Assembly (NCBI GenBank): GCA_903927005.1
Contig: CAIYLH010000047.1
Coordinates: forward strand, 1-64,000
Direction of reading: 5' to 3'
Length of the DNA: 64,000 nucleotides
From: an uncultured Pseudomonadota bacterium
GTDB taxonomy: Bacteria > Pseudomonadota > Gammaproteobacteria > Steroidobacterales > Steroidobacteraceae
A program made the translations under genes and the position numbers. The notes beneath the pieces are model-generated. The model saw only the letters and a list, made by a program, of their open reading frames with translations. It searched no databases and had not been told where the DNA came from. Shown piece after piece: positions 34,254 through 43,460 of this stretch. Within the stretch, counting starts at the first letter, position 1. Each line of letters begins with the position of its first letter.

Positions 34254-36890
34254 TTAGAACTTCCAGCCCATCGATACGCCCAGCACCCGCGGCCGCAGCG
34301 GCGTCTGCGCGACGATGAACTGGTCGGTGCTGGTGAAGGTCGCGGCGTTTGAGTTGGAGAGGTTCTCGCCCACGATCGACACGTTCCACTGGTCCTTGGA
34401 GATGCCGAACGAGGCGTCGTAGCTCGAGTAGGCCGGGTTCTCGAAGCGCAGCCGACCGGTGGTGATGCCACCGGCCTCGGCGATCGACGGGTTGGCGCCC
34501 GCCTGCGTGAACGAGTGACCGATATGCGCGGCGCCCGCCTGGAAGAACGCTTCGTACTCGCCGATCGAGAACTGATAGCGCGTGCGCAGGCTGAACTGCA
34601 TCGGCGGCGAGTTCGCGGTCGGCGAGCCGATCGGACCGAAGGGGTTGGTGACCGCGGAGCAGTTCGTGCCTTCGCTGTCGCAGTTCAGCGTGATCGGATG
34701 GCCGAAGTTGGCGCTCGCTGGGTTGTTGTCGATCAGTGCTGGTGAGTTGGTCTGCTTGCTCTGGTTCCAGGAGCCGCCAGCCTGCACGGTCAGTCCGGGC
34801 AACGGGCGTGCGACCAGCGACAGCTCCAGGCCCTTCAACTCGAAGTTCTGGCCATTGGTGTTGTAGAAGACATTGCCGACCAGGCCGGGGTTGAAGAAGG
34901 CGACCTGGACGTTGTCCCAGTTCTCCTTGTAGATCGCGCCATTGAACTGCAGGCGGCGATTGAAGAACTCGGCCTTCCAGCCGATTTCATTGTTGGCCAG
35001 CTTGTCCGACTGATACGACTTTGGCACCGCGTACTGCGGCTCGCCATCCTCGCCGTAGGCGTGCAGCGCACCGCCGTTCTGGTTGAAGCCGCCCGGGCGG
35101 AAGCCCTGCGAGTAGGTGTAGTACACCATCAGGTCCGGCGTGACGTGCCAGGTGAGGTTCGCGCGGCTCTTGTTGCCCGACTCGGTCTCCGCCAGCTGCT
35201 GGCTGTTGAGGTCATAGCCCATCACGCAGCCACCGGCCGGCAGTCCGCCCTGGAAGCAGCCGAAGCTGATGGCGACGTTGCCTTTGAGCGACTTCTTGAA
35301 CTGGAAGTGGCGCATGCCGAACGTCGCGGTCAGCACCTTCGGGATGATGTCGTAGTCGGTTGAGAAGAAGAACGCGGTCTGCTTCGTCTCGCGCACGTCA
35401 TCCTGGAAGAACGAGCTGTTCGGGTCGCGCACCCCGGGTCGGCCCACCGTCGTGCCCGGGAACTGACCGATCGGCGTGAAGCAGTCGGTGTTGCCGGGCG
35501 TGCCCGGATCGGTGTTTGCAGTGCAGGCCGGGACGGACTTGTAGCGCCAGTCGCTCTGGTCGAACAGCTTGTTGTCCTGGTAGTAGGCGCCGGCAATGAA
35601 GCGCAGGCGCCAGTCGTCCGGGCTCGACACGCGGAACTCATGCTGCATGTGCTCGTTGCGCTCGGCGGAGCGCCAAATCGCAGTCGGCGAGTAGCAGGTG
35701 GCCGGGTTGGACTCCGACGCGCCATGGCACTGGTAGTAGTCGGCATACACGCCGCGAGAGTAGTTCGTGTAGTCGTTGACCTGCTCGACCTTGCGGACCA
35801 TGTAGCCGCCGGTGTAGACGGCGCGCAGCGCGCCGATCTTGCCGTTCAGCGTCCATGCGGTGCTTTCGAACTTGTCCTTGTCGTAAGACGGGTTGAACAG
35901 CGTCACTTCCAGCGGCTTGAGCGTCTCGCCATTGGAGCCGGTCGGCTGCTGGTAGAACACGCCGTCAGCCTGCATGTTCTGGTACATCTGCGTGACCAGC
36001 AGGTCCCAGTCCTCGTTGAACTTGTAGTTCGCTTCGACGCGGATGCCCTGGTAGGTGGTCGGATTGATCGCGCGGGCGGCAATGGCGTTGTTGTTGGCCG
36101 ACGCGGTGCCCGGGGGCACGCACCAGCCGTTGTTCGGCAAGCCATCGGGGCATGCCCCCTCGACTGCGGCGTAGTTGGCGTAGTGCATGCCGACGTCGGT
36201 GTTGCGGCGCGTGAAGGTCGCCGGCACGTTGTCGATGTAGCCACCGCGGTGATCGGCGAAGACTACGGCGCGCACTGCCATCTTGTCGGTGATCAGCGGC
36301 AGGTTAAGGACCGCAGTCATGTCCGAGTTCGGGTCGCCGTGAGCGGTCACGCCGTAGCCGGCCTTGACGCTGCCTTCGGTCACGTTGAGCTTCGGCTCGT
36401 TGGTGATGTAGCGGATCATGCCCGCTTCGGCGCCGGAGCCGAACAGCGTGCCCTGCGGGCCCTCGAGCACTTCGATGCGGTTCAGGTCCGCAGCGTAGAT
36501 GTCCAGGTTTCGGCCCGGCAGCTGGCCCGACTGGTTGTCGAGGTAGATCGCGACGTTCGGGAACGCGGCGGTCGAGCCGCTGCCTTGGCTCGGCTGTGCG
36601 CCGGCGCTCAGGCCGCGCATGAAGACCTCGTTCTGGCCGGGGCCGTTGTTCGCCGAGGTGACGTTCGGCAGGTACTTGATGTAGTCGTCGAAGGTCGCGA
36701 CGTTCAGCTCGCCCAGCGTCTTCTCGGTGAAGGCCTGCATCGAAATAGGGACGTCCTGCATGCTTTCCGAGCGGCGCTGCGCGGTCACGATGATCTCACC
36801 CAGCGAGTCCGCGGCGGTCTCTGCGGCCGCCGCGCCGATGGCAACGCCGCCGAGGATGGCGGCAATCGCATAGGAGAGAGTCGACTTCAT
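34254..36890 (-). CDS. TonB-dependent outer-membrane receptor
   Basis: An 878-residue receptor. The signal peptide is MKSTLSYAIAAILGGVAIGA followed by Ala-rich cleavage residues. The TonB-proximal segment EIIVTAQRRSESMQDVPIS leads into the plug domain (IEVLEGPQGTLFGSGAEAGM), then a beta-barrel ending VLGVSMGWKF with the C-terminal Phe of outer-membrane proteins. The start at 36890 has AAGGAAG upstream; a frame-only start at 37043 would remove the signal peptide from the N-terminus. The VTAQRR class is abundant in oligotrophic Proteobacteria and imports siderophores, B12 or organic substrates. The ligand is unknown. A corrinoid or an NCS1 cargo would fit the setting, but neither is shown. Confidence 0.92.
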   Translation of the reverse strand: MKSTLSYAIAAILGGVAIGAAAAETAADSLGEIIVTAQRRSESMQDVPISMQAFTEKTLGELNVATFDDYIKYLPNVTSANNGPGQNEVFMRGLSAGAQPSQGSGSTAAFPNVAIYLDNQSGQLPGRNLDIYAADLNRIEVLEGPQGTLFGSGAEAGMIRYITNEPKLNVTEGSVKAGYGVTAHGDPNSDMTAVLNLPLITDKMAVRAVVFADHRGGYIDNVPATFTRRNTDVGMHYANYAAVEGACPDGLPNNGWCVPPGTASANNNAIAARAINPTTYQGIRVEANYKFNEDWDLLVTQMYQNMQADGVFYQQPTGSNGETLKPLEVTLFNPSYDKDKFESTAWTLNGKIGALRAVYTGGYMVRKVEQVNDYTNYSRGVYADYYQCHGASESNPATCYSPTAIWRSAERNEHMQHEFRVSSPDDWRLRFIAGAYYQDNKLFDQSDWRYKSVPACTANTDPGTPGNTDCFTPIGQFPGTTVGRPGVRDPNSSFFQDDVRETKQTAFFFSTDYDIIPKVLTATFGMRHFQFKKSLKGNVAISFGCFQGGLPAGGCVMGYDLNSQQLAETESGNKSRANLTWHVTPDLMVYYTYSQGFRPGGFNQNGGALHAYGEDGEPQYAVPKSYQSDKLANNEIGWKAEFFNRRLQFNGAIYKENWDNVQVAFFNPGLVGNVFYNTNGQNFELKGLELSLVARPLPGLTVQAGGSWNQSKQTNSPALIDNNPASANFGHPITLNCDSEGTNCSAVTNPFGPIGSPTANSPPMQFSLRTRYQFSIGEYEAFFQAGAAHIGHSFTQAGANPSIAEAGGITTGRLRFENPAYSSYDASFGISKDQWNVSIVGENLSNSNAATFTSTDQFIVAQTPLRPRVLGVSMGWKF

Positions 36891-37232
36891 TGGATACTTC
36901 CTTCGCTGTGTACGGGCGTTATCGTTTGCCAAGGGACGCGTCTCGGGCGATTGAACGCCTGGACAATGGCATCGTGCGTGGCAGATACGCTCAGTGTGTC
37001 GCAACAACATGTGTGACGCAAGATTGCCGCGCAAGTCACGCAATCAATTAAAAAGCCTGCAATTTTTTCATTGGTGCGTCGCAGCAATCAGTGGCCGTCT
37101 CGTTTGCGCAACAGGCCTGAACAGTCATTCAGCCCTACTGCGGTCGACGCCGATACCGCCTCCAGGCAGAGATCGAGCCGCGGCTTGCGCGCGTAGCGGC
37201 GGACCGTGCTGATTCAGCAGAGTAGGTAGTTT
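36891..37232. other. Divergent intergenic region, TonB receptor / glycine riboswitch
   Basis: About 340 bases without a credible gene. It includes an AT-rich patch near 37040-37072 (AATTAAAAAG, AATTTTTTCATT), likely part of the minus-strand receptor promoter. A run of short CGCAA repeats (37015-37046, as GACGCAAG, CGCAAGTC, CACGCAAT) is also present. Confidence 0.35.
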
Positions 37233-37235
37233 TTC

Positions 37236-37266
37236 TTCGCCGGCGCGTGGAACGCACCGCTATGAT
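37236..37266 (+). promoter_or_regulatory. Probable promoter of the gcv operon
   Basis: A near-consensus -10 TATGAT at 37261-37266 lies 25 bases before the riboswitch, with a poor -35 (TTCGCC, 37236-37241, spacing 19). The transcript would begin near 37273, placing the whole riboswitch in the leader. Confidence 0.5.
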
Positions 37267-37290
37267 TACCGCTTCGCGTTCAAGACATGT

Positions 37291-37493
37291 CCGGAGAGAT
37301 CGTGAGGCTGGTGCATTGAAGCTCCAGTACGCGCGACGCCGAAGGCGCAACCCGCCCGGAAACGCTCAGGCAAAGAAACGGCATGGTCTCGCGAACTCTG
37401 GAGAGCGATCCGGCGCAGTGCGTCAGGATCCACCGAAGGGGTGCGGCATGGCATGAGCTGTGCCCGATCTCTCAGGTCACAGGACAGAGGGGC
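37291..37493 (+). ncRNA. Tandem glycine riboswitch
   Basis: Two glycine aptamers in series. The first opens with GGAGAGAT (about 37292) and has GCCGAAGGCGCAA (37338-) and GAAACGCTCAGGCAAAGAAAC (written here as separate conserved pieces GAAAC, CTCAGGCAAAG). The second opens with CTGGAGAGCG (about 37398), has CACCGAAGGGGTG (37431-) and closes with ATCTCTCAGGTCACAGGACAG. These are the conserved cores of the family. It lies just upstream of gcvT, its commonest target. Glycine binding would let the cleavage operon be made when glycine is in excess. Confidence 0.93.
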
Positions 37494-37523
37494 GACAGGC
37501 GACGGCCTGTCGTTCCTATTTTA
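37493..37523 (+). terminator. Riboswitch expression-platform terminator
   Basis: CGACAGGC (37493-37500), loop GACG, GCCTGTCG (37505-37512), then TTCCTATTTTA. The hairpin begins at the end of the second aptamer, so glycine binding could compete with it. Control by premature termination is inferred from this arrangement. Confidence 0.7.
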
Positions 37524-37567
37524 TGGGGGCGGCGGGTCGTCCGGTGGTGTCTACCTCGGAGATCCGG

Positions 37568-38662
37568 ATGACTCAACAGACCCCCTTGTACGGGCAACAC
37601 GTTGCGCTTGGCGCGCGCGTGGTCGATTTCGGTGGCTGGGACATGCCACTGCACTACGGCTCCCAGCTTGATGAACACCACATTGTCCGCCGTGCGGCTG
37701 GCGTCTTCGACGTCTCGCACATGCGAGCCGTTGACGTTGAAGGCTCCGATGCGGTTGCCTTCCTTGGCCATCTGCTCGCCAACGACGTCCATCGGCTGCA
37801 GGTTCCCGGCAAGGCCCTCTACAGCTGCATGCTCAACGAACACGGCGGCGTACTTGACGACCTGATCGTTTATTACCGGGGCCCTGGTCGCTATCGCGTG
37901 GTGGTCAATGCCGGCACTGCGGCGAAGGACCTGGCGTGGATCCGTCGCCACGCCGAGCCATTCAGCGTGCGTATCGCCGAGCGTGACGACCTTGCGATGG
38001 TTGCGGTGCAGGGTCCTAAGGCCCGCGCCCTGACGGCGGGCCTGTGGGCCGCGGCGCATAGTGCGGCGGCGCTGGCGCTTGAGCCTTTCTTTGCAACCGA
38101 ATGGGGTGGCGAGTCGGGGCTGTTCGTCGGCCGCACCGGCTACACCGGTGAGGACGGCTTCGAGGTCATGTTGCCCGCCGCCGAGGCCGTCAGCTTCTGG
38201 CAACGATTGCTGGCAGCGGGGGTGCTCCCCTGCGGTCTGGGAGCGCGCGATACGCTCAGGCTCGAGGCCGGCATGAACCTGTACGGCAACGACATGGATG
38301 AGACGACGACGCCGCTTGAGTCGGGCCTCGGCTGGACGGTGGCGCTCAATACCCCGCGAGATTTCATCGGACGCGCTGCGCTGGAGGCGCAGCAGCGTAG
38401 CGGCGTGCCGCAGCGACTGGTCGGCCTGCTGCTCGAGGAGCGCGGCATTCTGCGTTCGCACCAGAGCGTCCATTCGCCCGCGGGCGAGGGACACACCACC
38501 AGTGGCACGTACTCGCCAACGCTGGAGCGCTCAATCGCGCTGGCGCGCGTGCCTGCGGGCACCGGCGCCGAGGTCGAAGTCGACATTCGCGGCAAGCGCC
38601 TGCGCGCGCGGGTGGTCAGGCCGCCGTTCGTGCGCCATGGCAAGGCCATGATCTCACTCTGA
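37568..38662 (+). CDS. gcvT: Glycine cleavage system T protein (aminomethyltransferase)
   Basis: 364 residues, the usual size. TPLYGQHVALGARVVDFGGW, DVSHMRAVDVEG, GFEVMLPA, DTLRLEAGMNLYGNDMDETT and GLGWTVAL are GcvT signatures. It releases ammonia from the lipoyl-bound aminomethyl group and makes methylene-THF. The start at 37568 follows GGAGATCC. An in-frame start at 37460 would begin inside the riboswitch and is rejected. It is the first gene after the riboswitch. Confidence 0.96.
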   Translation: MTQQTPLYGQHVALGARVVDFGGWDMPLHYGSQLDEHHIVRRAAGVFDVSHMRAVDVEGSDAVAFLGHLLANDVHRLQVPGKALYSCMLNEHGGVLDDLIVYYRGPGRYRVVVNAGTAAKDLAWIRRHAEPFSVRIAERDDLAMVAVQGPKARALTAGLWAAAHSAAALALEPFFATEWGGESGLFVGRTGYTGEDGFEVMLPAAEAVSFWQRLLAAGVLPCGLGARDTLRLEAGMNLYGNDMDETTTPLESGLGWTVALNTPRDFIGRAALEAQQRSGVPQRLVGLLLEERGILRSHQSVHSPAGEGHTTSGTYSPTLERSIALARVPAGTGAEVEVDIRGKRLRARVVRPPFVRHGKAMISL

Positions 38663-38727
38663 CGTTGTAGCCACGTTTTCATCTCTCACTTAAATCTTCA
38701 AATTCAACCGATTTCAAGGATGCCTAC

Positions 38728-39126
38728 ATGAGCAACAACCTGCCCGCCGAGCTTCGTTACACCAAGACGCACGAGTGGGTGCGCCGCAATTCGGACGGCA
38801 CCGTGACCATTGGCATCACCGACCACGCTCAGCATGCGCTGGGTGACATTGTGTTTGCCGAGACGCCTGAGTCCGGTCGCGCGCTCGCCGCCGGTGACGC
38901 CTGTGCTGTCGTGGAGTCGGTGAAGGCAGCGTCCGACGTCTACAGCCCGCTGGCCGGTACGGTCGTCGCCGGCAACGCAGCGCTGGCGGATGCGCCGGAG
39001 AAGATCAACACCGATCCGTATGGCGAGGGCTGGTTGTGGCAGCTGACGCCAGCCGACGTCGGGGCGGTGGACGCGCTACTGGATGCCGCGGGCTACCAGA
39101 GTGTGCTGGCCGAGTCAGAAGAGTAG
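38728..39126 (+). CDS. gcvH: Glycine cleavage system H protein
   Basis: A 132-residue lipoyl carrier with [10 protein letters not shown] at the start, [17 protein letters not shown], and the lipoylation site at Lys66 in [20 protein letters not shown]. It shuttles the aminomethyl group between GcvP and GcvT. It lies 65 bases after gcvT and is preceded by AAGGATG spacing typical of a ribosome binding site. Confidence 0.97.
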   Translation: MSNNLPAELRYTKTHEWVRRNSDGTVTIGITDHAQHALGDIVFAETPESGRALAAGDACAVVESVKAASDVYSPLAGTVVAGNAALADAPEKINTDPYGEGWLWQLTPADVGAVDALLDAAGYQSVLAESEE

Positions 39127-39149
39127 GTCTGACTACCCCGGAGGGCGAC

Positions 39150-40523
39150 ATGGCATTCATCCCGCATACCGCGGACGACGTCCGCGAAATGCTCGACACG
39201 ATCGGCGTGGCGAGCATAGAGCAGCTGTTCGACGAGATCCCGGCCGCCTTGCGCGCCGGGCCCCTGACCGGTATCCCGGCGGCCCTGTCCGAAATGCAGA
39301 TCGGGCGCCTGATGTCGGAGCGCGCGGCGCGTGACGGGCGTCCACTGAACTTCATCGGCGCCGGTGCCTACGAGCATCACATCCCGGCAGCAGTATGGGC
39401 AATTACGACGCGCGGTGAGATCTACACCGCCTACACGCCCTACCAGGCCGAGGCGAGCCAGGGCACGCTGCAGACGATCTACGAATACCAGACGATGATT
39501 GCGAACCTGACCGCGATGGAGGTCTCCAACGCGTCGCTGTACGACGGCGCGTCGGGACTTGCGGAGGCTTGCCTGATGGCGGTGCGCGCAAATCGGCGCT
39601 CGAAGGCAGCGCGGATCTTGATGCCTCGCGCGGTCAACCCGACCTACCGCAAGTGCGTCGAGGCGATTGCAAGCAACCAGGGACTTATCTTCGAGGAAGT
39701 ACCGTTTGATCCGGCCACAGGCCAGACTGCCCTGGACGCGCTGGCCCGCTTCGAGGGCGAGGACATCACGGCCATCGTGATCCAGCAGCCGAACTTCTTC
39801 GGTGTACTCGAGGATGTCGATAGCCTCACCGAGTGGGGTCATGCGCACGGCGCATTGGTCATCGCGGCGGTGAACCCGACCTCGCTTGCGCTGCTCAAGC
39901 CGCCGGGCGAGTGGGGCGCAAAGGGCGTCGATATCGCGGTAGGCGAGGGCCAGCCGCTGGGTGTACCGCTCTGCTCCGGTGGACCGTACTTTGGCTTCAT
40001 GGCGACGCGCATGGAGCACGTGCGCCAGATGCCCGGGCGCATCGTCGGTCGAACGCTGGATCTGGACGGCCGACCGGGTTTCACGCTGACCTTGCAGGCG
40101 CGCGAGCAGCATATCCGTCGCGGCAAGGCGACCTCCAACATCTGCACCAATCAGGGCCTGCTGATGACTGCAGCGACGATCTATCTGGCGATTGTCGGTC
40201 CCGAGGGGCTGGAGCGGGTCGCATCGGCCTCGATGGTTCGCACGACTGAGCTGGCATCTGCGGTCAGCACGATCCCCGGTGTGCACGCGGCGTTCAGCGC
40301 GCCGCACTTCCATGAGGTCCTGTTGCGGCTGGACCGGCCGGTGGGTCCGGTCCTCGACGAGTTGGCCGCGCAGGGTATCGCCGGGGGCTACGACGCTTCA
40401 CGCGACTATCCGGAGCTCGGCCCGGTGCTGCTTGTGTGCGCCACCGAGACCAAGACCTGCGACGACATCGAAACCTACGCGAAGGCGCTCGCGGCTGCGC
40501 TCGGCGCGCCGCGCGCGACCTGA
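39150..40523 (+). CDS. gcvPA: Glycine dehydrogenase (decarboxylating), subunit 1
   Basis: 457 residues corresponding to the N-terminal half of Gcv[73 protein letters not shown]-type text and [20 protein letters not shown] are family signatures. The start at 39150 follows GGAGGGCGAC; an earlier in-frame start at 39036 lies inside gcvH. It pairs with the next gene to decarboxylate glycine using PLP. The split P-protein is found in many bacteria and archaea. Confidence 0.96.
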   Translation: MAFIPHTADDVREMLDTIGVASIEQLFDEIPAALRAGPLTGIPAALSEMQIGRLMSERAARDGRPLNFIGAGAYEHHIPAAVWAITTRGEIYTAYTPYQAEASQGTLQTIYEYQTMIANLTAMEVSNASLYDGASGLAEACLMAVRANRRSKAARILMPRAVNPTYRKCVEAIASNQGLIFEEVPFDPATGQTALDALARFEGEDITAIVIQQPNFFGVLEDVDSLTEWGHAHGALVIAAVNPTSLALLKPPGEWGAKGVDIAVGEGQPLGVPLCSGGPYFGFMATRMEHVRQMPGRIVGRTLDLDGRPGFTLTLQAREQHIRRGKATSNICTNQGLLMTAATIYLAIVGPEGLERVASASMVRTTELASAVSTIPGVHAAFSAPHFHEVLLRLDRPVGPVLDELAAQGIAGGYDASRDYPELGPVLLVCATETKTCDDIETYAKALAAALGAPRAT

Positions 40524-40537
40524 CCCAGGAGTCCGTC

Positions 40538-42025
40538 ATGACCTCGACCCCCATCAGTGCCGTCGTCGCGCCACGCGAGCCGACGATATTCGACCTGTCC
40601 CGGCCCGGCCGGTGTGCGCAGGCGCAGCTGCCGCCGGCTCTGGCCGCCGACATTCCGGCCGCATTGCGTCGTCGCCGCCGTCCGCTGCTACCGGAAGTCT
40701 CGGAGCTGCAGGCCGTGCGCCACTACACGCGCCTGTCGCAGTTGAACTTTTCCATCGATACCCATTTCTATCCGCTGGGCTCGTGCACGATGAAGTACAA
40801 CCCGCGCGGCTGTAACCAGTACGCGATGCTGCCGGAGTTCCTCGGTCGCCATCCGCTGGCGCCGGCCGTGCAGGGGCAGGGTTATCTCGCCTGCATGCAC
40901 GAGCTGCAGGAAATGCTCAAGGAAGTCACTGGCATGCAGGGAGTGTCGCTGACGCCGATGGCCGGCGCACAGGGTGAGTTCGCTGGCGTCGCGATGATCC
41001 GCGCTTACCACCACGCGCGCGGCGATTTTGAGCGGACCGAGGTCATCGTGCCGGAGGCGGCGCACGGCACCAACCCGGCCACGGCGACAATGTGCGGCAT
41101 GAAGGTGATCGAGATCCCCTGCAATGCCGATGGCGATTGCGACATCGAGGCGCTGCGCAAGGTCGTCGGCCCGCGGACGGCGGGCATCATGCTCACCAAC
41201 CCCTCGACGCTAGGCGTGTTCGAGCGGCACATTGCGGAACTGCGCGCATTGGTTCACGACGCCGGCGGCCTGCTTTACTACGATGGCGCCAACCTCAACG
41301 CGATTCTTGGCAAAGTGCGGCCCGGCGACATGGGCTTCGATGTCATCCACATGAACCTGCACAAGACCTTCTCGACGCCGCACGGTGGCGGCGGTCCTGG
41401 GGCGGGTGCGGTGGGTGTCGCCGCCAGGCTGCTGCCGTACCTGCCGATCCCGGTAGTCGGGCGCGAGGGGGACAAGTACCGGTATCTGGAGGAACGTGAC
41501 CTGCCGCAGTCGATCGGGCGCCTGTCCGGCTTCATGGGCAACGCCGGCGTGCTGCTGCGGGCCTATATCTACATGCGCATGATCGGGCGGGAGGGTATGC
41601 AGCGGATCGGGGAATACGCGACGCTCAACGCCAATTATCTGCAGGCGCGGTTCCGCCAGGAAGGCTTCGAGCTGGCGTATCCGTCGCGGCGCGCGACCCA
41701 TGAGTTCATTCTCACGATGAAGCACTCGGCGCGTGATCTGGGTGTCACGGCGATGGACTTTGCCAAGCGTCTGCTCGATTTTGGCTATCATGCACCGACG
41801 ACCTATTTCCCCCTGCTGGTTCCGGAGTGTCTGCTGATCGAGCCGACCGAGACCGAGGCCAAGGAGGCGCTTGACGGCTTCGTCGGGGCGATGGTCGCGA
41901 TCAAGAAGGAAGCCGCGGTAGACGCGGCAAGGCTCAAGGGCGCACCCCATACACTGCCCGTGCGACGTCTCGACGATGTACGCGCGGCCAAGCAACTCGA
42001 TCTGATCTGGAAACCTGCTGCATGA
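40538..42025 (+). CDS. gcvPB: Glycine dehydrogenase (decarboxylating), subunit 2
   Basis: 495 residues, the C-terminal half of Gcv[52 protein letters not shown] and the PLP lysine in [20 protein letters not shown] are clear. The start at 40538 follows CCAGGAG. It lies 14 bases after gcvPA and overlaps dgkA by four bases (ATGA). The riboswitch at 37291-37493 should govern the whole gcvT-H-PA-PB transcript. Confidence 0.97.
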   Translation: MTSTPISAVVAPREPTIFDLSRPGRCAQAQLPPALAADIPAALRRRRRPLLPEVSELQAVRHYTRLSQLNFSIDTHFYPLGSCTMKYNPRGCNQYAMLPEFLGRHPLAPAVQGQGYLACMHELQEMLKEVTGMQGVSLTPMAGAQGEFAGVAMIRAYHHARGDFERTEVIVPEAAHGTNPATATMCGMKVIEIPCNADGDCDIEALRKVVGPRTAGIMLTNPSTLGVFERHIAELRALVHDAGGLLYYDGANLNAILGKVRPGDMGFDVIHMNLHKTFSTPHGGGGPGAGAVGVAARLLPYLPIPVVGREGDKYRYLEERDLPQSIGRLSGFMGNAGVLLRAYIYMRMIGREGMQRIGEYATLNANYLQARFRQEGFELAYPSRRATHEFILTMKHSARDLGVTAMDFAKRLLDFGYHAPTTYFPLLVPECLLIEPTETEAKEALDGFVGAMVAIKKEAAVDAARLKGAPHTLPVRRLDDVRAAKQLDLIWKPAA

Positions 42026-42417
42026 CTGACGTATCCGCCCGCCACCAAGTTCGTCCCGGTGACAAGCCGACCGGCGCCTCGCGACTGTTGCAGGCTTTCG
42101 GCAACACCTGGAAGGGGCTGGCGGGCTGCTGGCGGGAGGAGGAGGCCTTCCGCCAGGAGTGCCTGCTCTCGCTGGTCGTGCTGCCTGGCGCCCTGTGGCT
42201 CGGGCGGTCGGGCGTCGAGCGGGCGCTACTGATCGCGCCGATGCTGCTGGTGCTGATCGTGGAACTGCTCAATAGTGCGGTGGAAGCGGCAATCGATCGC
42301 ATCGGTACGGAGCGGCACGCGCTTTCAGGGCTGGCCAAGGACCTGGGATCGGCGGCCGTATTCATCTCCTTCCTGTTGCTGGCGGTCGTCTGGGCGCTGG
42401 TGCTTCTCGCGCGCTGA
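42022..42417 (+). CDS. dgkA: Diacylglycerol kinase
   Basis: A 131-residue DgkA. A cytoplasmic N-terminus with [17 protein letters not shown] is followed by three membrane helices. The active-site motif is [15 protein letters not shown], followed by [13 protein letters not shown]. The enzyme recycles diacylglycerol from membrane-derived processes to phosphatidate. It overlaps gcvPB by four bases, so it shares the gcv transcript although the function is unrelated. Confidence 0.95.
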   Translation: MTDVSARHQVRPGDKPTGASRLLQAFGNTWKGLAGCWREEEAFRQECLLSLVVLPGALWLGRSGVERALLIAPMLLVLIVELLNSAVEAAIDRIGTERHALSGLAKDLGSAAVFISFLLLAVVWALVLLAR

Positions 42418-42450
42418 TCCGGCCTTTCTTCCTAACGTTAACCCTTGTCG

Positions 42451-42474
42451 CGGTGGCGGCCGACGGCCGCCGCC
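42451..42474 (+). terminator. Probable terminator of the gcv-dgkA operon
   Basis: CGGTGGCGGCC, GAC, GGCCGCCGCCG forms an 11-pair stem (one G-U) 33 bases after the dgkA stop. A T-run (TTTTT) occurs only about 16 bases beyond, so termination may be partial and the next gene may have some read-through. Confidence 0.5.
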
Positions 42475-42507
42475 GGTATCGTGTTCGTTTTTGCGCGGAG
42501 AACCCTG

Positions 42508-43440
42508 ATGACCGTGATGATCTGCGGCTCGATCGCCTACGACACCGTGATGGTGTTCGATGGTCGCTTCAAGGAGCACATCCTGCCGGACAGCATTCAT
42601 ATGCTGTCGGTTTCGTTCCTGGTCCCGCAGATGCGCCGCAACTTCGGCGGCGTCGCCGGCAACATCGCCTATAACCTGTCGCTGCTCGGCATCCGATCCG
42701 AGGTGCTCGCCACCGTGGGCGAGGATTTCGACGCCTACGAGACCTGGATGCGCCGTCACGACCTGAGCCTGCAGTACGTTCGCAGGATCCCGGACTCGTA
42801 CACCGCCCAAGCGTTCATCACGACGGATCTGGACGACAACCAGATCACGGCCTTCCATCCCGGCGCGATGCAGCAGTCGGGCGAGTATGCCGTGCCTACC
42901 GATGCTGGCGTGACGCTGGGGCTGGTCGGTCCGGACAGCCGCGATGGGATGATCAACCACGCCCGGCAATTGGCTGAGGCCGGTGTGCCGTTCATCTTTG
43001 ACGTCGGCCAAGGGCTGCCGATGTTCGACGGCGAGAGTCTGGCGGTGTTCATCGAGCAGGCGAGTTGGGTCATCGTCAACGACTACGAGGGGCAGCTCAT
43101 TCAGGAGCGGACCGGCCTCACGCCGGAGCAGATTGCTGCTCGCTGCCGCGCTTACATCGTGACGCGCGGCGCGCAGGGCTCGATCGTTTACGCTGACGGC
43201 AAGGTCACCGACATCCCGCCGGTCACGGCGGCGAAGGTCGTTGATCCTACCGGCTGCGGTGATGCCTACCGGGCAGGCATTCTCTACGGGTTGATCAATG
43301 GGCTCGACTGGGCCACCACCGGCAGGCTTGCCTCGCTGATGGGTTCGATCAAGATCGCCCACCACGGAACGCAGTCGCACAGCTTCACGCTGGACGACAT
43401 TCAGGAGCGTTTCCACGCGTCGTTCGGATATCGGTTCTAG
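42508..43440 (+). CDS. PfkB-family carbohydrate/nucleoside kinase (adenosine kinase-like)
   Basis: A 310-residue ribokinase-fold kinase with MICGSIAYDTVMVFDGRFKE, the PfkB first signature GGVAGNIAYNLSLLG, and the catalytic anion hole/base motif DPTGCGDAYRAGILYGLING (Asp in GCGD). The order and length match the adenosine-kinase-like group of gammaproteobacteria. The start at 42508 follows GGAG. A kinase for adenosine would fit salvage of the S-adenosylhomocysteine product, but sugar substrates cannot be excluded from sequence alone. Confidence 0.88.
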   Translation: MTVMICGSIAYDTVMVFDGRFKEHILPDSIHMLSVSFLVPQMRRNFGGVAGNIAYNLSLLGIRSEVLATVGEDFDAYETWMRRHDLSLQYVRRIPDSYTAQAFITTDLDDNQITAFHPGAMQQSGEYAVPTDAGVTLGLVGPDSRDGMINHARQLAEAGVPFIFDVGQGLPMFDGESLAVFIEQASWVIVNDYEGQLIQERTGLTPEQIAARCRAYIVTRGAQGSIVYADGKVTDIPPVTAAKVVDPTGCGDAYRAGILYGLINGLDWATTGRLASLMGSIKIAHHGTQSHSFTLDDIQERFHASFGYRF

Positions 43441-43460
43441 GCCCCACGTCGGAGAGCTGC

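Noticed and set aside
37460-37567. A longer GcvT beginning at 37460
   Set aside because: The added residues would be translated from the second riboswitch aptamer and its terminator.
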